Of a stretch of 64,000 nt of DNA, positions 34,517-43,825 are shown one piece after another. A model generated the notes under the pieces. It searched no databases and had not been told where the DNA came from. It saw only the letters and a list, made by a program, of their open reading frames with translations. The first letter of the stretch is position 1; every line of letters starts with the position of its first letter. The stretch is from Marsupella aquatica (taxonomy: Eukaryota > Marchantiophyta): assembly GCA_973895155.1 (NCBI GenBank), contig OZ316891.1, forward strand, positions 23,436,001 to 23,500,000, in the 5' to 3' direction. The position numbers and the translations under genes were made by a program.

Positions 34517-34925
34517 TATCCTGCGTGAGAAGGACGACCAGCTCAACCAGACTTATGCCAAGATGAATAAGATGGAGTCTGAGGGATAAATACCTGGGCA
34601 ACAGGGAGTCCAGGGCCTCTTCTGTAACAAGTTTTTAGTTGCACCAGCAGCGCTGGGATCAAGTAGTAAGAGAAGCTCTTGGTTAGTTATACAGTGACCC
34701 TTGTGTATATTCATGTTTCCTCATGCCTAAGAACTGAATAGAGTTGGCCTCATGGCTTAGTTCGCAGAGCTTGTGTATGAGATGTACTGTTTGTATGGCA
34801 AGTGCATGGTATAACTCAGTCAGAAGGAGTCATTTTGCTATTTGTGTGTCGCATTAACTTGTGTGAAGAGTGCCCACATCAATGAAGGGAAGTAGCAAGG
34901 GAGTGAGAGTTGGATGTGTCGAGCT
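34517..34925 (+). mobile_element. Coiled-coil ORF remnant joined to a 3' region, copy of 53920-55316
   Basis: 34517-34587 encodes REKDDQLNQTYAKMNKMES and matches 53920-53991. 34588-34925 matches 54965-55316 (ACCTGGGC, GTTGCACCAGCAG, AGTGCCCACATCAA). Relative to the longer copy about 970 bp are missing between the two parts. It lies directly upstream of the Gypsy LTR/gag, hinting that the coiled-coil ORF and this 3' region belong to the same element family. Confidence 0.7.
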
Positions 34926-35232
34926 CAGAGAGGTCTTAGCGGCTTAACCAAACCAATTGGGGATCATTCTGGCGGCGGAATCCAAACATACCTAATGGAA
35001 GACCAGGAGAAAAATACAAGGGAAGGCCTAGAATAGGCCGGCTAAGTATCTCATGACCCAATGAAGGATCTGTCCAGTATATGTGTGTAAAATGTTAATA
35101 GTAGTAGAAGGAGAGTTAGCAGCGTCCCATGCCGCTAAGCCACGGAAACGGCCTCGCCGAGGATGAAACCTGCGGGAATCGGCTTGAGCAAGGGGGTTTT
35201 CTTGGGTTTGGGGAACCATGGGACGCACCACA
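34926..35232 (+). mobile_element. 5' LTR of the plus Gypsy (left boundary uncertain)
   Basis: Homologous to 23437-23698. Ends GACGCACCACA at 35232, followed by TTTTTGGCGCTAGATGG, the likely primer-binding region. Carries the GCGTCCCATG / CATGGGACGC arms. Confidence 0.65.
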
Positions 35233-35506
35233 TTTTTGGCGCTAGATGGAGGGGGCATTTCTTAAGACGTGAGATATGAAGTTAGGAAGGAAGCGTGGGT
35301 AATGACTGAACCTATGCCAAGAGAGGAAAGAGCGATTCAACGGGAGAGAGCTCGTCTGCAGCAGCTCACCGGGTGGCATGATACACAACGACTGAGAGGG
35401 GCAGAAAGAGCTAGTAGCTCTGTAATTGAAAGTGGCATCGAAGAAGACATACCAGAAGAAGAATTGGTAAGGAGAAGTGAGTCTCCAACCGACATGGGGG
35501 AACCAG

Positions 35507-35795
35507 GGTATGGCCCGCGTGACAGTAAACAGGAAACAGGTTTACTGGTACCAGGAAAATTTTTCCTGTTACCAGCAAAAAGTTACTGTTACCAGCAAAA
35601 ACAACCATGTCAAAATATTTTCTAAAAATTCTCATTTTCCAAAAAAATTTAAGTTACAACATTTTTTGGCTAGCTTTGGGCGCTAGCAAATAAAATTTCA
35701 AAAAAAAATTTCAAAAAAAATTACCACTCATTTTCCTGTTACCAGTTTCTGTTTTCTATTATTGTTTGTTGTTTCCTATCGTTTATAAATACCCC
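35507..35795. mobile_element. Mutator-like MITE, copy B (289 bp)
   Basis: GGTATGGCCC...AAATACCCC ends. The 10-bp direct repeat GGGGAACCAG at 35497-35506 and 35796-35805 is the target duplication; the uninterrupted minus Gypsy copy has it once. About 85% like copy A at 4965-5291, sharing CCTGTTACCAG words and TTTTTTGGCTAGC. Confidence 0.94.
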
Positions 35796-35974
35796 GGGGA
35801 ACCAGAGGCACGGCCAGACGAGAGGCCAGGGACCAGACTGAGCCAATGGTCGCGTATTAATTACAAGGCCTTTCATGGAAGAGGAGATGAGGATCCGGAC
35901 AAATGGTTGGATGACTTTGAAGGAACCACTGCAGCAAATGGAGAATCGGCCATCAAGATGCAAATTCTTCCCGG

Positions 35975-36270
35975 CTCGGGGATTTCACTTCCACAAAAAT
36001 GGCATGTCACGTGCGACAAAGTATAGGGTCATTTTATTGGTTCAAAGGGAAGACTTAAGAATTTTCTGAGAAGAACAATAGGGTCTTTTAAATCCAATTT
36101 TGAGACTTATAAGAACATTAGGGTCCTTATAACCAAATGTCTGGAATATTCCAAGAATATTCCAACTTTATAGGGGTTGAATTTATTTTTTAATTCTTAC
36201 ATTTTAGGGGGTCTGAGGCCTAAAAACGTCACAGGTGATTGGGAGGCATCCGTATAGTGAGACCACTGAG
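35975..36270. mobile_element. Small DNA transposon with 8-bp duplication, copy 1 (296 bp)
   Basis: Left end CTCGGGGATTTCACTTCCAC; the right end, reversed, is CTCAGTGGTCTCACTATACG. Flanked by CTTCCCGG (35967-35974) and CTTCCCAG (36271-36278), an 8-bp duplication with one mismatch. The minus Gypsy copy lacks it. Same family as 37663-37990. Confidence 0.85.
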
Positions 36271-37662
36271 CTTCCCAGCCTGTTCAAGGATGAGGCTAGG
36301 CCTTGGTATAGAGCATTGGACGTGGAAGATCAAGCCATCTGGAATACTTTCAGATCACTATTTGTCAAGGAGTTTTGACCCATTGGAACTTCAGAGTTAG
36401 CAGTGCTGAAGTTGGGACGACTTTGGTTCAAGGAGAACAAATCTTTCAGGAAGTTCCTGCAACGCTTTCAAAAGCTGGTAAGACGTACCAAGACCAATGC
36501 ATCTTAAGGTATGCAACTTCAATGGTTAGTGAATGCTTTGCCACAGAAGATGAGTTTTGCAATTAGGAAGGAGAATCCAGAGACTTTAGCCGAGGCAATT
36601 AGAGATATTCAATTATACATTAATGCAGATATCACAAGCCGAAAGAAACAGCTTAAGTTTGAGAGTTCCTCATCGGAGGAAGGATCAACCCATAAGAAAA
36701 ACTATAAGAAAAAGAAACATTCTAAGAAGTCAAGAAGTGATAACTCAAGCTCGGATAGTGGAGGTAGCAAGAGTGAGTCATCTTCTAGTTGTGAAGAAGA
36801 AAAAACTAGGAAAAGGAAGGGCAGAAGGAGGGGAAAGATGAAAGTCAAGATAGAGGCTAAAACACCAAATAACATCATAGCCCTTACCGAGCAGCTTAAG
36901 GCTATAATAGCAGAGGTAAAACCGAAGAAGAAGGTAGTACAAGAGGATAGCTATGTATGGTGTGCCTTATGTTATAAAACCGGACACCATAAAGATGCGT
37001 GTCCTAAACTTAATACTAGTCATGTTTGGCATGTGGCTGAGGTCAGACCATGTCAGGGAGAAGTAGAGTACTTTTTAGGGGATGCCGCTGATAGTGTTTT
37101 TGGCATCAGTGAGACTGGAGCACAAGACCTATCCAACAGACCTCCTAGGCCGAATGTGCAAAGATTTGCGGCATGCTATAATTGTGGTCAACCTGGTCAT
37201 TTTGCTAGAGAATGCCCGAATGCACGCAAACAAGGTGATGGACAACCAGCTCAGCTATGTATGGGATGCCGACAGGAGGGCCGCCTGCTAGGACAATGTC
37301 CTACGTGGCTGGCAGGCCTGGCCGCAAATCATAAGCTCTTGCCAGTCAAGGTCTTGCCACCAGGTACTACCCCCGGAGGAGCTCAAATCAACCACATCAA
37401 ACTCGGATGGCAAACGGATGCCGAGGCAGAGTTCGGACCATCTGATGATGAGGCCAAGGCCCTATCAACCTTCTCAGAGGAGGATTTGGATCATGATTGC
37501 TACCGGGTCTCTACTCGATCTACCAGAAGGAAGGAAAGGTGGGATCGGCTGGCCAAAAATAAAGGGAAGGATAAGGAAGAAAGAATTGACTCTTCGTCAA
37601 CATCAACACAAGGGAAAGGAAAGGCGCCAGCAACACAGGTAAGCCATGAGCCCACTAGTGAG

Positions 37663-37990
37663 CTCGGGGGGGTCACTATATGGAGGGTCATACATCGCGT
37701 GCGACGTTTTAGGGTTTGACCCCCCTAACTTTAAAGTGAAAAATATTTTTTTGCAAAGCCCTTTCTTTCTTAAAATTTTGTCATTTTTTATTAAAAAACC
37801 CCTAAAAACTTTATAGAAAGTATTTTTTGCAATTAAATAGGCCTATGTGTTCTTTAAAGTCGACCAATCAATAAAACATGCCCTATGTGTTCTTCCACCA
37901 AACTTTGGAAGTCTTCCGCCACACCCATTTAAATGGGCCTATACTTCGTCGCACGTGATGTGTCACTTCCGTGGAAGTGACCCCCCCGAG
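37663..37990. mobile_element. Small DNA transposon with 8-bp duplication, copy 2 (328 bp)
   Basis: Perfect 15-bp terminal inverted repeats CTCGGGGGGGTCACT. Exact 8-bp duplication CTAGTGAG at 37655-37662 and 37991-37998. No coding capacity. An 8-bp duplication points to hAT, P or KDZ-type transposases; the ends are not a classic hAT terminus, so the superfamily stays open. Confidence 0.92.
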
Positions 37991-38251
37991 CTAGTGAGCC
38001 CAATCCTTCACAGGATACCAACTTCAATCGAGATCACCCTAAGTTGTTCTACCCCTCTATTACGGCTAGTGTTAAGAAACAATTGCGAGAATTAAAAACC
38101 CTGGAGAATATTGAAGCCATAGCCAAGGATGTGAAATGAGCAAAAGCGTTGTTTGCTTCGGAGGATCCAATGGCTGTGGAAACCAGCGTGAAAAAACAGG
38201 CCGAAGCCAAGATGAAGACACCGCCAAAAGAGAAGCCGATAGTTCCCTATG

Positions 38252-38281
38252 CACTACTACATATTGGCCCCTTTTGCGAAG
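38252..38281 (+). repeat. CACTA left terminal inverted repeat
   Basis: About 30 bp: CACTACTACA, then a variable core, then GGCCCCTTTTGCGAAG. It matches the right end with about five differences and one gap. Confidence 0.93.
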
Positions 38282-38800
38282 CTTTTTTTTGACGCCGGGA
38301 TGGTCTTGCGATGTCATCGACTTCAGATATTTTGTGATCAAACACGCATCACAATAAACCATGCTCACAGGTTCGCAACATGGTGTTGCGAAGCTAAATA
38401 CCTCGCAATTTGTTTGAGATCGGATTGAATTCGCAACTCTTTCAGATACTATTCGTCTCGCAAAGTATTTGTGGATCCGCGACCATCGCGACTGCATTTG
38501 GATCTCTTTTGTTTCATAATTTAGCGATAATAATGTACTCAAATATATATTGTGAACCTATTAGCTTCGCAGAATATTGTGAAGCATAAATAGTCGCAAG
38601 TTACCGAATCCAGTTGATTCGCAAAGTTGAGAACACATTGGCATCACAATTACCGATGGTGTGTTATTCACAAAGTGTTCAGAAGTTGCTTCTTGACAAG
38701 CTTGAAAATGTTTTGCAAAGAGAGTTGTTTGAAAATTTTGTAGAATGGAAATGTTTGAGAGAGTTTCTTTACAAGATGGAGAATGCATGTGTTTAGGTTA
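38260..38800. promoter_or_regulatory. CACTA left subterminal repeat zone (TTCGCAA/TTGCGAA)
   Basis: Many short words TTCGCAA, CTCGCAA and TTGCGAAG in both orientations (for example about 38273, 38367, 38384, 38401, 38429, 38457, 38568, 38617). En/Spm-type elements carry such arrays as binding sites for TNPA. The right zone at 51530-52084 uses the same words. Confidence 0.7.
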
Positions 38801-41092
38801 CAGCTAGGGTTTTCAAAAAGGTGGCATGCATGAGGATAGCTTTGGAAACAGCTAAGGTTGCATATATAACAGTGAGATGAAATTTCAAAGTCCAATTAAG
38901 TGTTTGTAAAACAAAAGAAGAAAAGTAATATGTTAATATAAATAAAACCATGATAGTTAGTTTAGGGTCAAATTTTGGGCCCACAACAAGTTTTACTACT
39001 AGTGCATCAAACCTGGTCCTCATCCTCGCCTCCATTTGACACAATAATAACGTCAGGTTTTTCCGAGATAATGGAACGGGACCGTGGCACATACGGTATA
39101 ACAACTGACCACTCTAGGTCTGGTGGGTACGGAATATAGAAACACTGCTCAAGGTGACTTGGGAATGTAAATGGTTCAGATGTTTGCCAATGAGATGGTT
39201 GAAAGCTAGTTGCTGATGTCTTCAGTCGAGTAAACCCACACTCATCAAGAAGTACCATGCGATTATCACCAACCAGGTGAATTTTGAACCACTTACACTT
39301 GAAGACATACTCTTCAAATTTGGAATCGGCATCATAGGATATGATCAAGATCTCCTCAATCTTCCCATAGTGAGGCACCACATCTCTGATCACATTAGTG
39401 TCATGACGGCTACTTTGTGAATCTTGCATGAACTGCCCTTGAACTCCACAATCAAAAGTTCTTCCCCTCTTCTCATCAAGGTTAGAAATCCTGAAATGCC
39501 TCCCTTGTGTCCACATTGTTGTTATGGTTTGAACAAGTCTTAAAGGACCATGAACAATTGTTCGAACCTCAGGAGTCATATCTGGAAAATGTGATACATT
39601 CTCACCTTGGGCCACCATAGCATCCAACTGAAGTACTTTCTCCTTCATATACTCAAGGAACTTTGGAAAGATCCTTGGGCGACGACTCTCCCTCTTTGCA
39701 TCCTCATAAAACTCTCTCCAATCTTCCATCACATTGCTGTTACTCAACATGAAAGTACTAACCTGTGTCAACTCCACTGCGGTTAGTAAGCGTGTTTTTT
39801 TTGCACCTGTTAAACGGTCCTCCTCCACTTCCCTCTCTTCCATCCAAGTGCGTGGAAAACTAGGATCAATGGTAGCTAAGATGTTACTACAATAAAACAT
39901 ACTCTCAGCTGCCAAGTATCCAGTTGCCATGCTCCCCTCCACTCGTGCACGGTTCCATACATAAGCCTTTAACACGGCCATATACCTTTCCAGCCAATAC
40001 ATCCACCTACAATGCACCGGACCGGCAATGGCAACCTCCCTCACAAGATGAACGAGAAGATGCACCTGACAATCAAAGAAGGAAGGAGGGAGGGCCTTCT
40101 CCAACTTGCATACCACCTCTGCTGCCAATACCTCCATCCGTGGTATCTCTTCTTCATATATTTCCTTTGAGCATATCCATCTCAACAAAGTGCCCTGTCA
40201 CGTCGTAGGCTTCGGCCTTAACTCAGACTTCAGCTTAGACGGGCACATCCCTCGTAAATCTGAGGGTTCGGGCAGGAAGGGAAGCACGTAATGCACCTTA
40301 TTTTCGTAAACTAGCGCTAAGTGCGCATACTGCTAAATACGAACACCTCCTAGGTATGGTTTGTGTTCCGCCGCCGGAACGTACCTTAGTCGATAGCAGG
40401 ATCGACCCCGGCTTAAGGGCTTCTAAGCCTTCGTGCTGTCCGCCTTCGATCCGGATTCGATGATACAGGTCCTCAACCCGTGCTCGCAACCACTTACCCG
40501 CAGGCTGCACCCTGTGCACGTCTCGGGTAGTGCGTTCTGCCTGGCGCTGCCACCCATATACGAGAAACCCACACACATATGCGCACACATGCATACAATC
40601 TCGATTTACACGAAGGAAAATGATGGGAAAGGATTTTACTTCAAAGGGAACATATGCGTACACTTAGTTGACACGACAGCCCTGGAATGCACAGGTTCAA
40701 GGCCGAGGGTGCACACTACAACGGAGCCCGGCTCCGCACTCGCCCGACGAGCTTAGTCCTACCCCCTCCCCTTGGTACTCTGTCATTCCCAAAGGTCGGG
40801 ACTCCCCGCATGTCCCGCGGATGTCCGACTCTGAAACTAAAAACCCCCCCTGCCTCTACCGAGGGGTGCACTAAATACTAAGAGCCGAGGAACGGGGTGT
40901 CCTCCCGCCGAAGATTCGTTGACTAAGGTCCTAACTAAGCTGACAGTCAGGCCGGAAAACGGTTGTGTCTTATTAGAAGATCCTAATCTACGCAGGCTGG
41001 ACAGCAGGGCAGCGCTGCTGTACCTAAGGCAGGTGCCTGTCCCAAGAGCCTGACTAAGCCAATCCTAATCCTAATCTATTCCTACTCCGCCG

Positions 41093-43717
41093 CTAATGCC
41101 TGGCACGCTTGCCAGAGCCGCCCGAATGGGAACGGCCATCCCGCTGCCTTGGAAGCCTGTCATTGTCCGCCTTGAGGAGCTGGACCTGGTCCAGCAGAGA
41201 TTTGTTCTCTCGCCTCGCCGCGTCCGTCTCCTCTGCTGCCTCCTGACATGCCTCCTCCAGCTGCTGGGCGTCGCTCGTCAGTTTACTCGCCAGCTGGTCC
41301 TGCTTCTCGGCCTCGGTTTGGAGCCGCGCCATCTCGGCCTGCAGCGTGGCTATCTCCGTCGCGTCCCGCTGGGCTCGCTCCTCGGCCTCCTCCAGGTCTT
41401 TCTGCCAGGTGACAGCTTGTTTCTTCAAACTGTCAATCTGGTTCTGGAGTCGTGTAATCTCGGCCTCGTTCCCGGCTTTGGCCTGTTCGGCTAGGGCGGG
41501 AAGAGCGTACACCTTTGCTAACAACTCATCGGCGGCTGCAACCTTGGGTCGTAGTTGCAGAAGCTCAGCCTCTTGAGCCGCCACTTCGTTCTTTAGGTAC
41601 ACGGACTCCACCCGATACCGCTCTATCCTCTGAAGGGCCTCCGACTGGGCCCGACCTGCCTTTACGGCGGCAACCAACTCCTGATTGAAGAAACAGGCTA
41701 CCTTCCGGGCCATGAACTCCCCGGTATCCCGGGCAATTTGATGAGAGAAATCTCCCAGAAGCCCGTTCAGAAACGTACCCTGTACGAAGAGTTCCGAGTG
41801 GTCCAAGTTGTGCCTGTCCGGATTTGGGCACGGGCAGACATCAACACGCGCAGGGGCCGGGGCAGTGACGTCCAGCCCTGGGGACATAACGTTGGAAGGG
41901 AATGGAGTGTCCTCCTGCAGCGATGTCCGGTTCTCCGGAATTGCCACCGGCGGGTCCTTGGGAGACCCGGGTTCGGGTAAGACCTCTGCCGTACCAACTT
42001 CTGTACTTAGCCCGGCTAGTTGGGTCGCATCAACGGTTGCGACAACCGACCCCTCCGGCGCCTCCTCGGTTACGATTACAGCTATTTGTGGAGGTGGGGT
42101 GGGTGAAGCTGGCGTGTCCACTGGACTCCGGGCCTCGGGTTGGGGCCGTCTCTTCAATGCCGGAAAAACCCACCTAGCTGGGACCAGCTTTGTAACGTTG
42201 ATGCGGGGAAGGGTTCGTCGATCAAACCGGGCATACCACTCAAGAATGATTTCGATGTGGCTAGCAAAATACGCCTTCCCGCCAATGTACAGCGTCTTCC
42301 TTCGCCGCTCCATCTCTTCATGGAATTTCTTAGCGAAGTACGACGCCCATTTCCTAGGTCGATAGTTCTCGACCTGGATAACCTGGGCGGCGGAGATCTC
42401 CCCCCGGGGTTCCATCATGTGGAGAGCGTACCTCTGGAACTCCAGCCGCTCAGCTATCTCGGGCATGAGGCAGGTCCTCATCACGAACCCGTTGTCTACT
42501 GATCCCTCTGAGGGAAAACTTGAAGATTGGTACTTGGCCCCCTTGCCCCCGGGAGCCCGTGATTCGACTCGATGGTCACCTTCGGGTAACCCGAAGATCA
42601 TCTTGAGCCGTTCTTCTGTGAGGGACATATTCCTTCCCCGCAGCCGAGTCTGTTGACGTACGTCGTCATAATTCTTGACGAATTCTGTCATGTCCTCCCC
42701 GTAGTACCTGCAAGTGTTCCAGGGGAGAGAGGCGAGGTGCTCAAATCCCTGAGTCTTCAGGTACACCGCATGCTTGGGATGGAGGATGTTGCTGTGAACG
42801 TTTTCCCCCATGCGATGCATCGTCACCTTGGCTACGGCTACCGTGGCCAACGGTAACCCGGATGCAGTGGCGGATTCCTTCCTCTTCTTTCCCCATGACT
42901 GACTCGGGGAAGGTGATACTTCCACATCCTCCCGATCGGGCCTGGGGAGTGCCACTGCGGTTGGTAACGGGCCCGGGGCGGCCACGGTCACCATGTTGTC
43001 TGCTCGGGCCGCTCCTGGGGTCAGAGCAGGGGGTGGGGATGATATAGTATCGGCCCCCCGAGCGCTTGTTCCTCTGGGCCGCCTGGTCAAGGGTGGGGTA
43101 GCCTCGTCGTCATCGCTAAGATCCACAGCGTTGATGACGGAGCGTACCTGTGCTGGCTGGGTGATAGGTGGTGGGGTTTGGCTAGGCTGCGGCTGAGGCT
43201 GAGGCTGGGGTTGCATGGGCACGGGTACGGGTACGGCTGAGTTGGTCATGTTGGTTGATGGCCGAGTTCCCATGAAGCTCTGCAGGTGCTGGTAGAAGTT
43301 CTCCGAAGCGAGTGCGGGCGCCCTTGTTGAACGGTTGGTACTGGACTCGCCGTTAATGACAGCCCGAACCTGGGCAGGGATGTGGTCGAAGTGATGTCGC
43401 TGCAGGTCGATTGTACCCGGGATATTGAAGACCTCGTCCGGAAGCTGAAGCAATGCTTCCCAGAACCCGATATATTTGTCTCCGTTGAAGAAGTACCCAG
43501 ATACCTCAGCTGGTCGGTAAAGCTCGCTCTGAGACGGGTAGTCAAAGTTAAGGACGTAGTGGTGTCGTCCTGCTAGGCGGATGGCTCTCTCGTATTCGCG
43601 TTCGATCTCGTATCGGCGCGGGTTGGCGTGTTTCAATGAATCGGCCAAGTGCCTTCCGGTAGATAGGAACTGCGTCCAGAATCGAATGGCCGAGCTGGAG
43701 AGGATCGTGTGCGACAT
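41093..43717 (-). CDS. Intact coiled-coil / plant-transposon-domain protein, 874 aa
   Basis: Fully open from ATG 43717 to 41093. Order: N-terminal module (1-135, FWTQFLSTGRHL ... HIPAQVRAVIN); a Pro/Gln-rich linker (about 165-200) with a basic KKRKES patch (about 275). The central module (about 300-515) has RLRGRNMSLTEERLKMIFGLP, MMEPRGEIS and GGKAYFASHIEIILEWY. A second linker and a coiled coil (about 665-850, heptads rich in A, E, L, Q) follow, with a basic tail RHSG..KRARH-like. The central module resembles the 'putative plant transposon protein' class known from Athila/Tat-type Gypsy elements. Likely nuclear or nucleic-acid associated and self-assembling through the coiled coil (inference). 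The only unbroken one of the three best-matched copies. Confidence 0.75.
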   Translation of the reverse strand: MSHTILSSSAIRFWTQFLSTGRHLADSLKHANPRRYEIEREYERAIRLAGRHHYVLNFDYPSQSELYRPAEVSGYFFNGDKYIGFWEALLQLPDEVFNIPGTIDLQRHHFDHIPAQVRAVINGESSTNRSTRAPALASENFYQHLQSFMGTRPSTNMTNSAVPVPVPMQPQPQPQPQPSQTPPPITQPAQVRSVINAVDLSDDDEATPPLTRRPRGTSARGADTISSPPPALTPGAARADNMVTVAAPGPLPTAVALPRPDREDVEVSPSPSQSWGKKRKESATASGLPLATVAVAKVTMHRMGENVHSNILHPKHAVYLKTQGFEHLASLPWNTCRYYGEDMTEFVKNYDDVRQQTRLRGRNMSLTEERLKMIFGLPEGDHRVESRAPGGKGAKYQSSSFPSEGSVDNGFVMRTCLMPEIAERLEFQRYALHMMEPRGEISAAQVIQVENYRPRKWASYFAKKFHEEMERRRKTLYIGGKAYFASHIEIILEWYARFDRRTLPRINVTKLVPARWVFPALKRRPQPEARSPVDTPASPTPPPQIAVIVTEEAPEGSVVATVDATQLAGLSTEVGTAEVLPEPGSPKDPPVAIPENRTSLQEDTPFPSNVMSPGLDVTAPAPARVDVCPCPNPDRHNLDHSELFVQGTFLNGLLGDFSHQIARDTGEFMARKVACFFNQELVAAVKAGRAQSEALQRIERYRVESVYLKNEVAAQEAELLQLRPKVAAADELLAKVYALPALAEQAKAGNEAEITRLQNQIDSLKKQAVTWQKDLEEAEERAQRDATEIATLQAEMARLQTEAEKQDQLASKLTSDAQQLEEACQEAAEETDAARRENKSLLDQVQLLKADNDRLPRQRDGRSHSGGSGKRARH

Positions 43718-43817
43718 TCAGAGGAGATAGTAGTGGCGACCTAGAGAGAACGAGAGAGCTGGGGTCGAAGCTGGCGCGCGGACTGATGGACTGGTGCACT
43801 ACAAAGGGTTGGCTCCC

Positions 43818-43825
43818 CTTTTATA
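43818..43825 (-). promoter_or_regulatory. TATA box of the 874-aa ORF
   Basis: TATAAAAG on the minus strand, in a GC-rich setting, about 100 bp upstream of the ATG at 43717. It predicts a start site near 43790 and a leader of about 70 nt without introns. Confidence 0.65.

Larger units (their letters stand above)
35302..38251 (+). pseudogene. Gypsy gag, plus copy, split by three small transposons
   Basis: ATG at 35302 (MTEPMPREER). Segments 35302-35506, 35796-35974, 36271-37662 and 37991-38251 rejoin into one gag with the same order as the minus copy: gag core, Ser/Lys tract, CALCYKTGHHKDAC and CYNCGQPGHFARECP knuckles, acidic tail. It stops at TGA near 36376 (same place as in the minus copy), TAA near 36508 and TGA near 38137. 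The frame is cut at 38251 by the CACTA element and continues at 52116. Confidence 0.9.

Noticed and set aside
41096-42656. Plus-strand ORFs of 75-185 residues opposite the 874-aa gene
   Set aside because: Shadows of a GC-rich coding strand; the minus frame has the consistent domain order and a TATA box.
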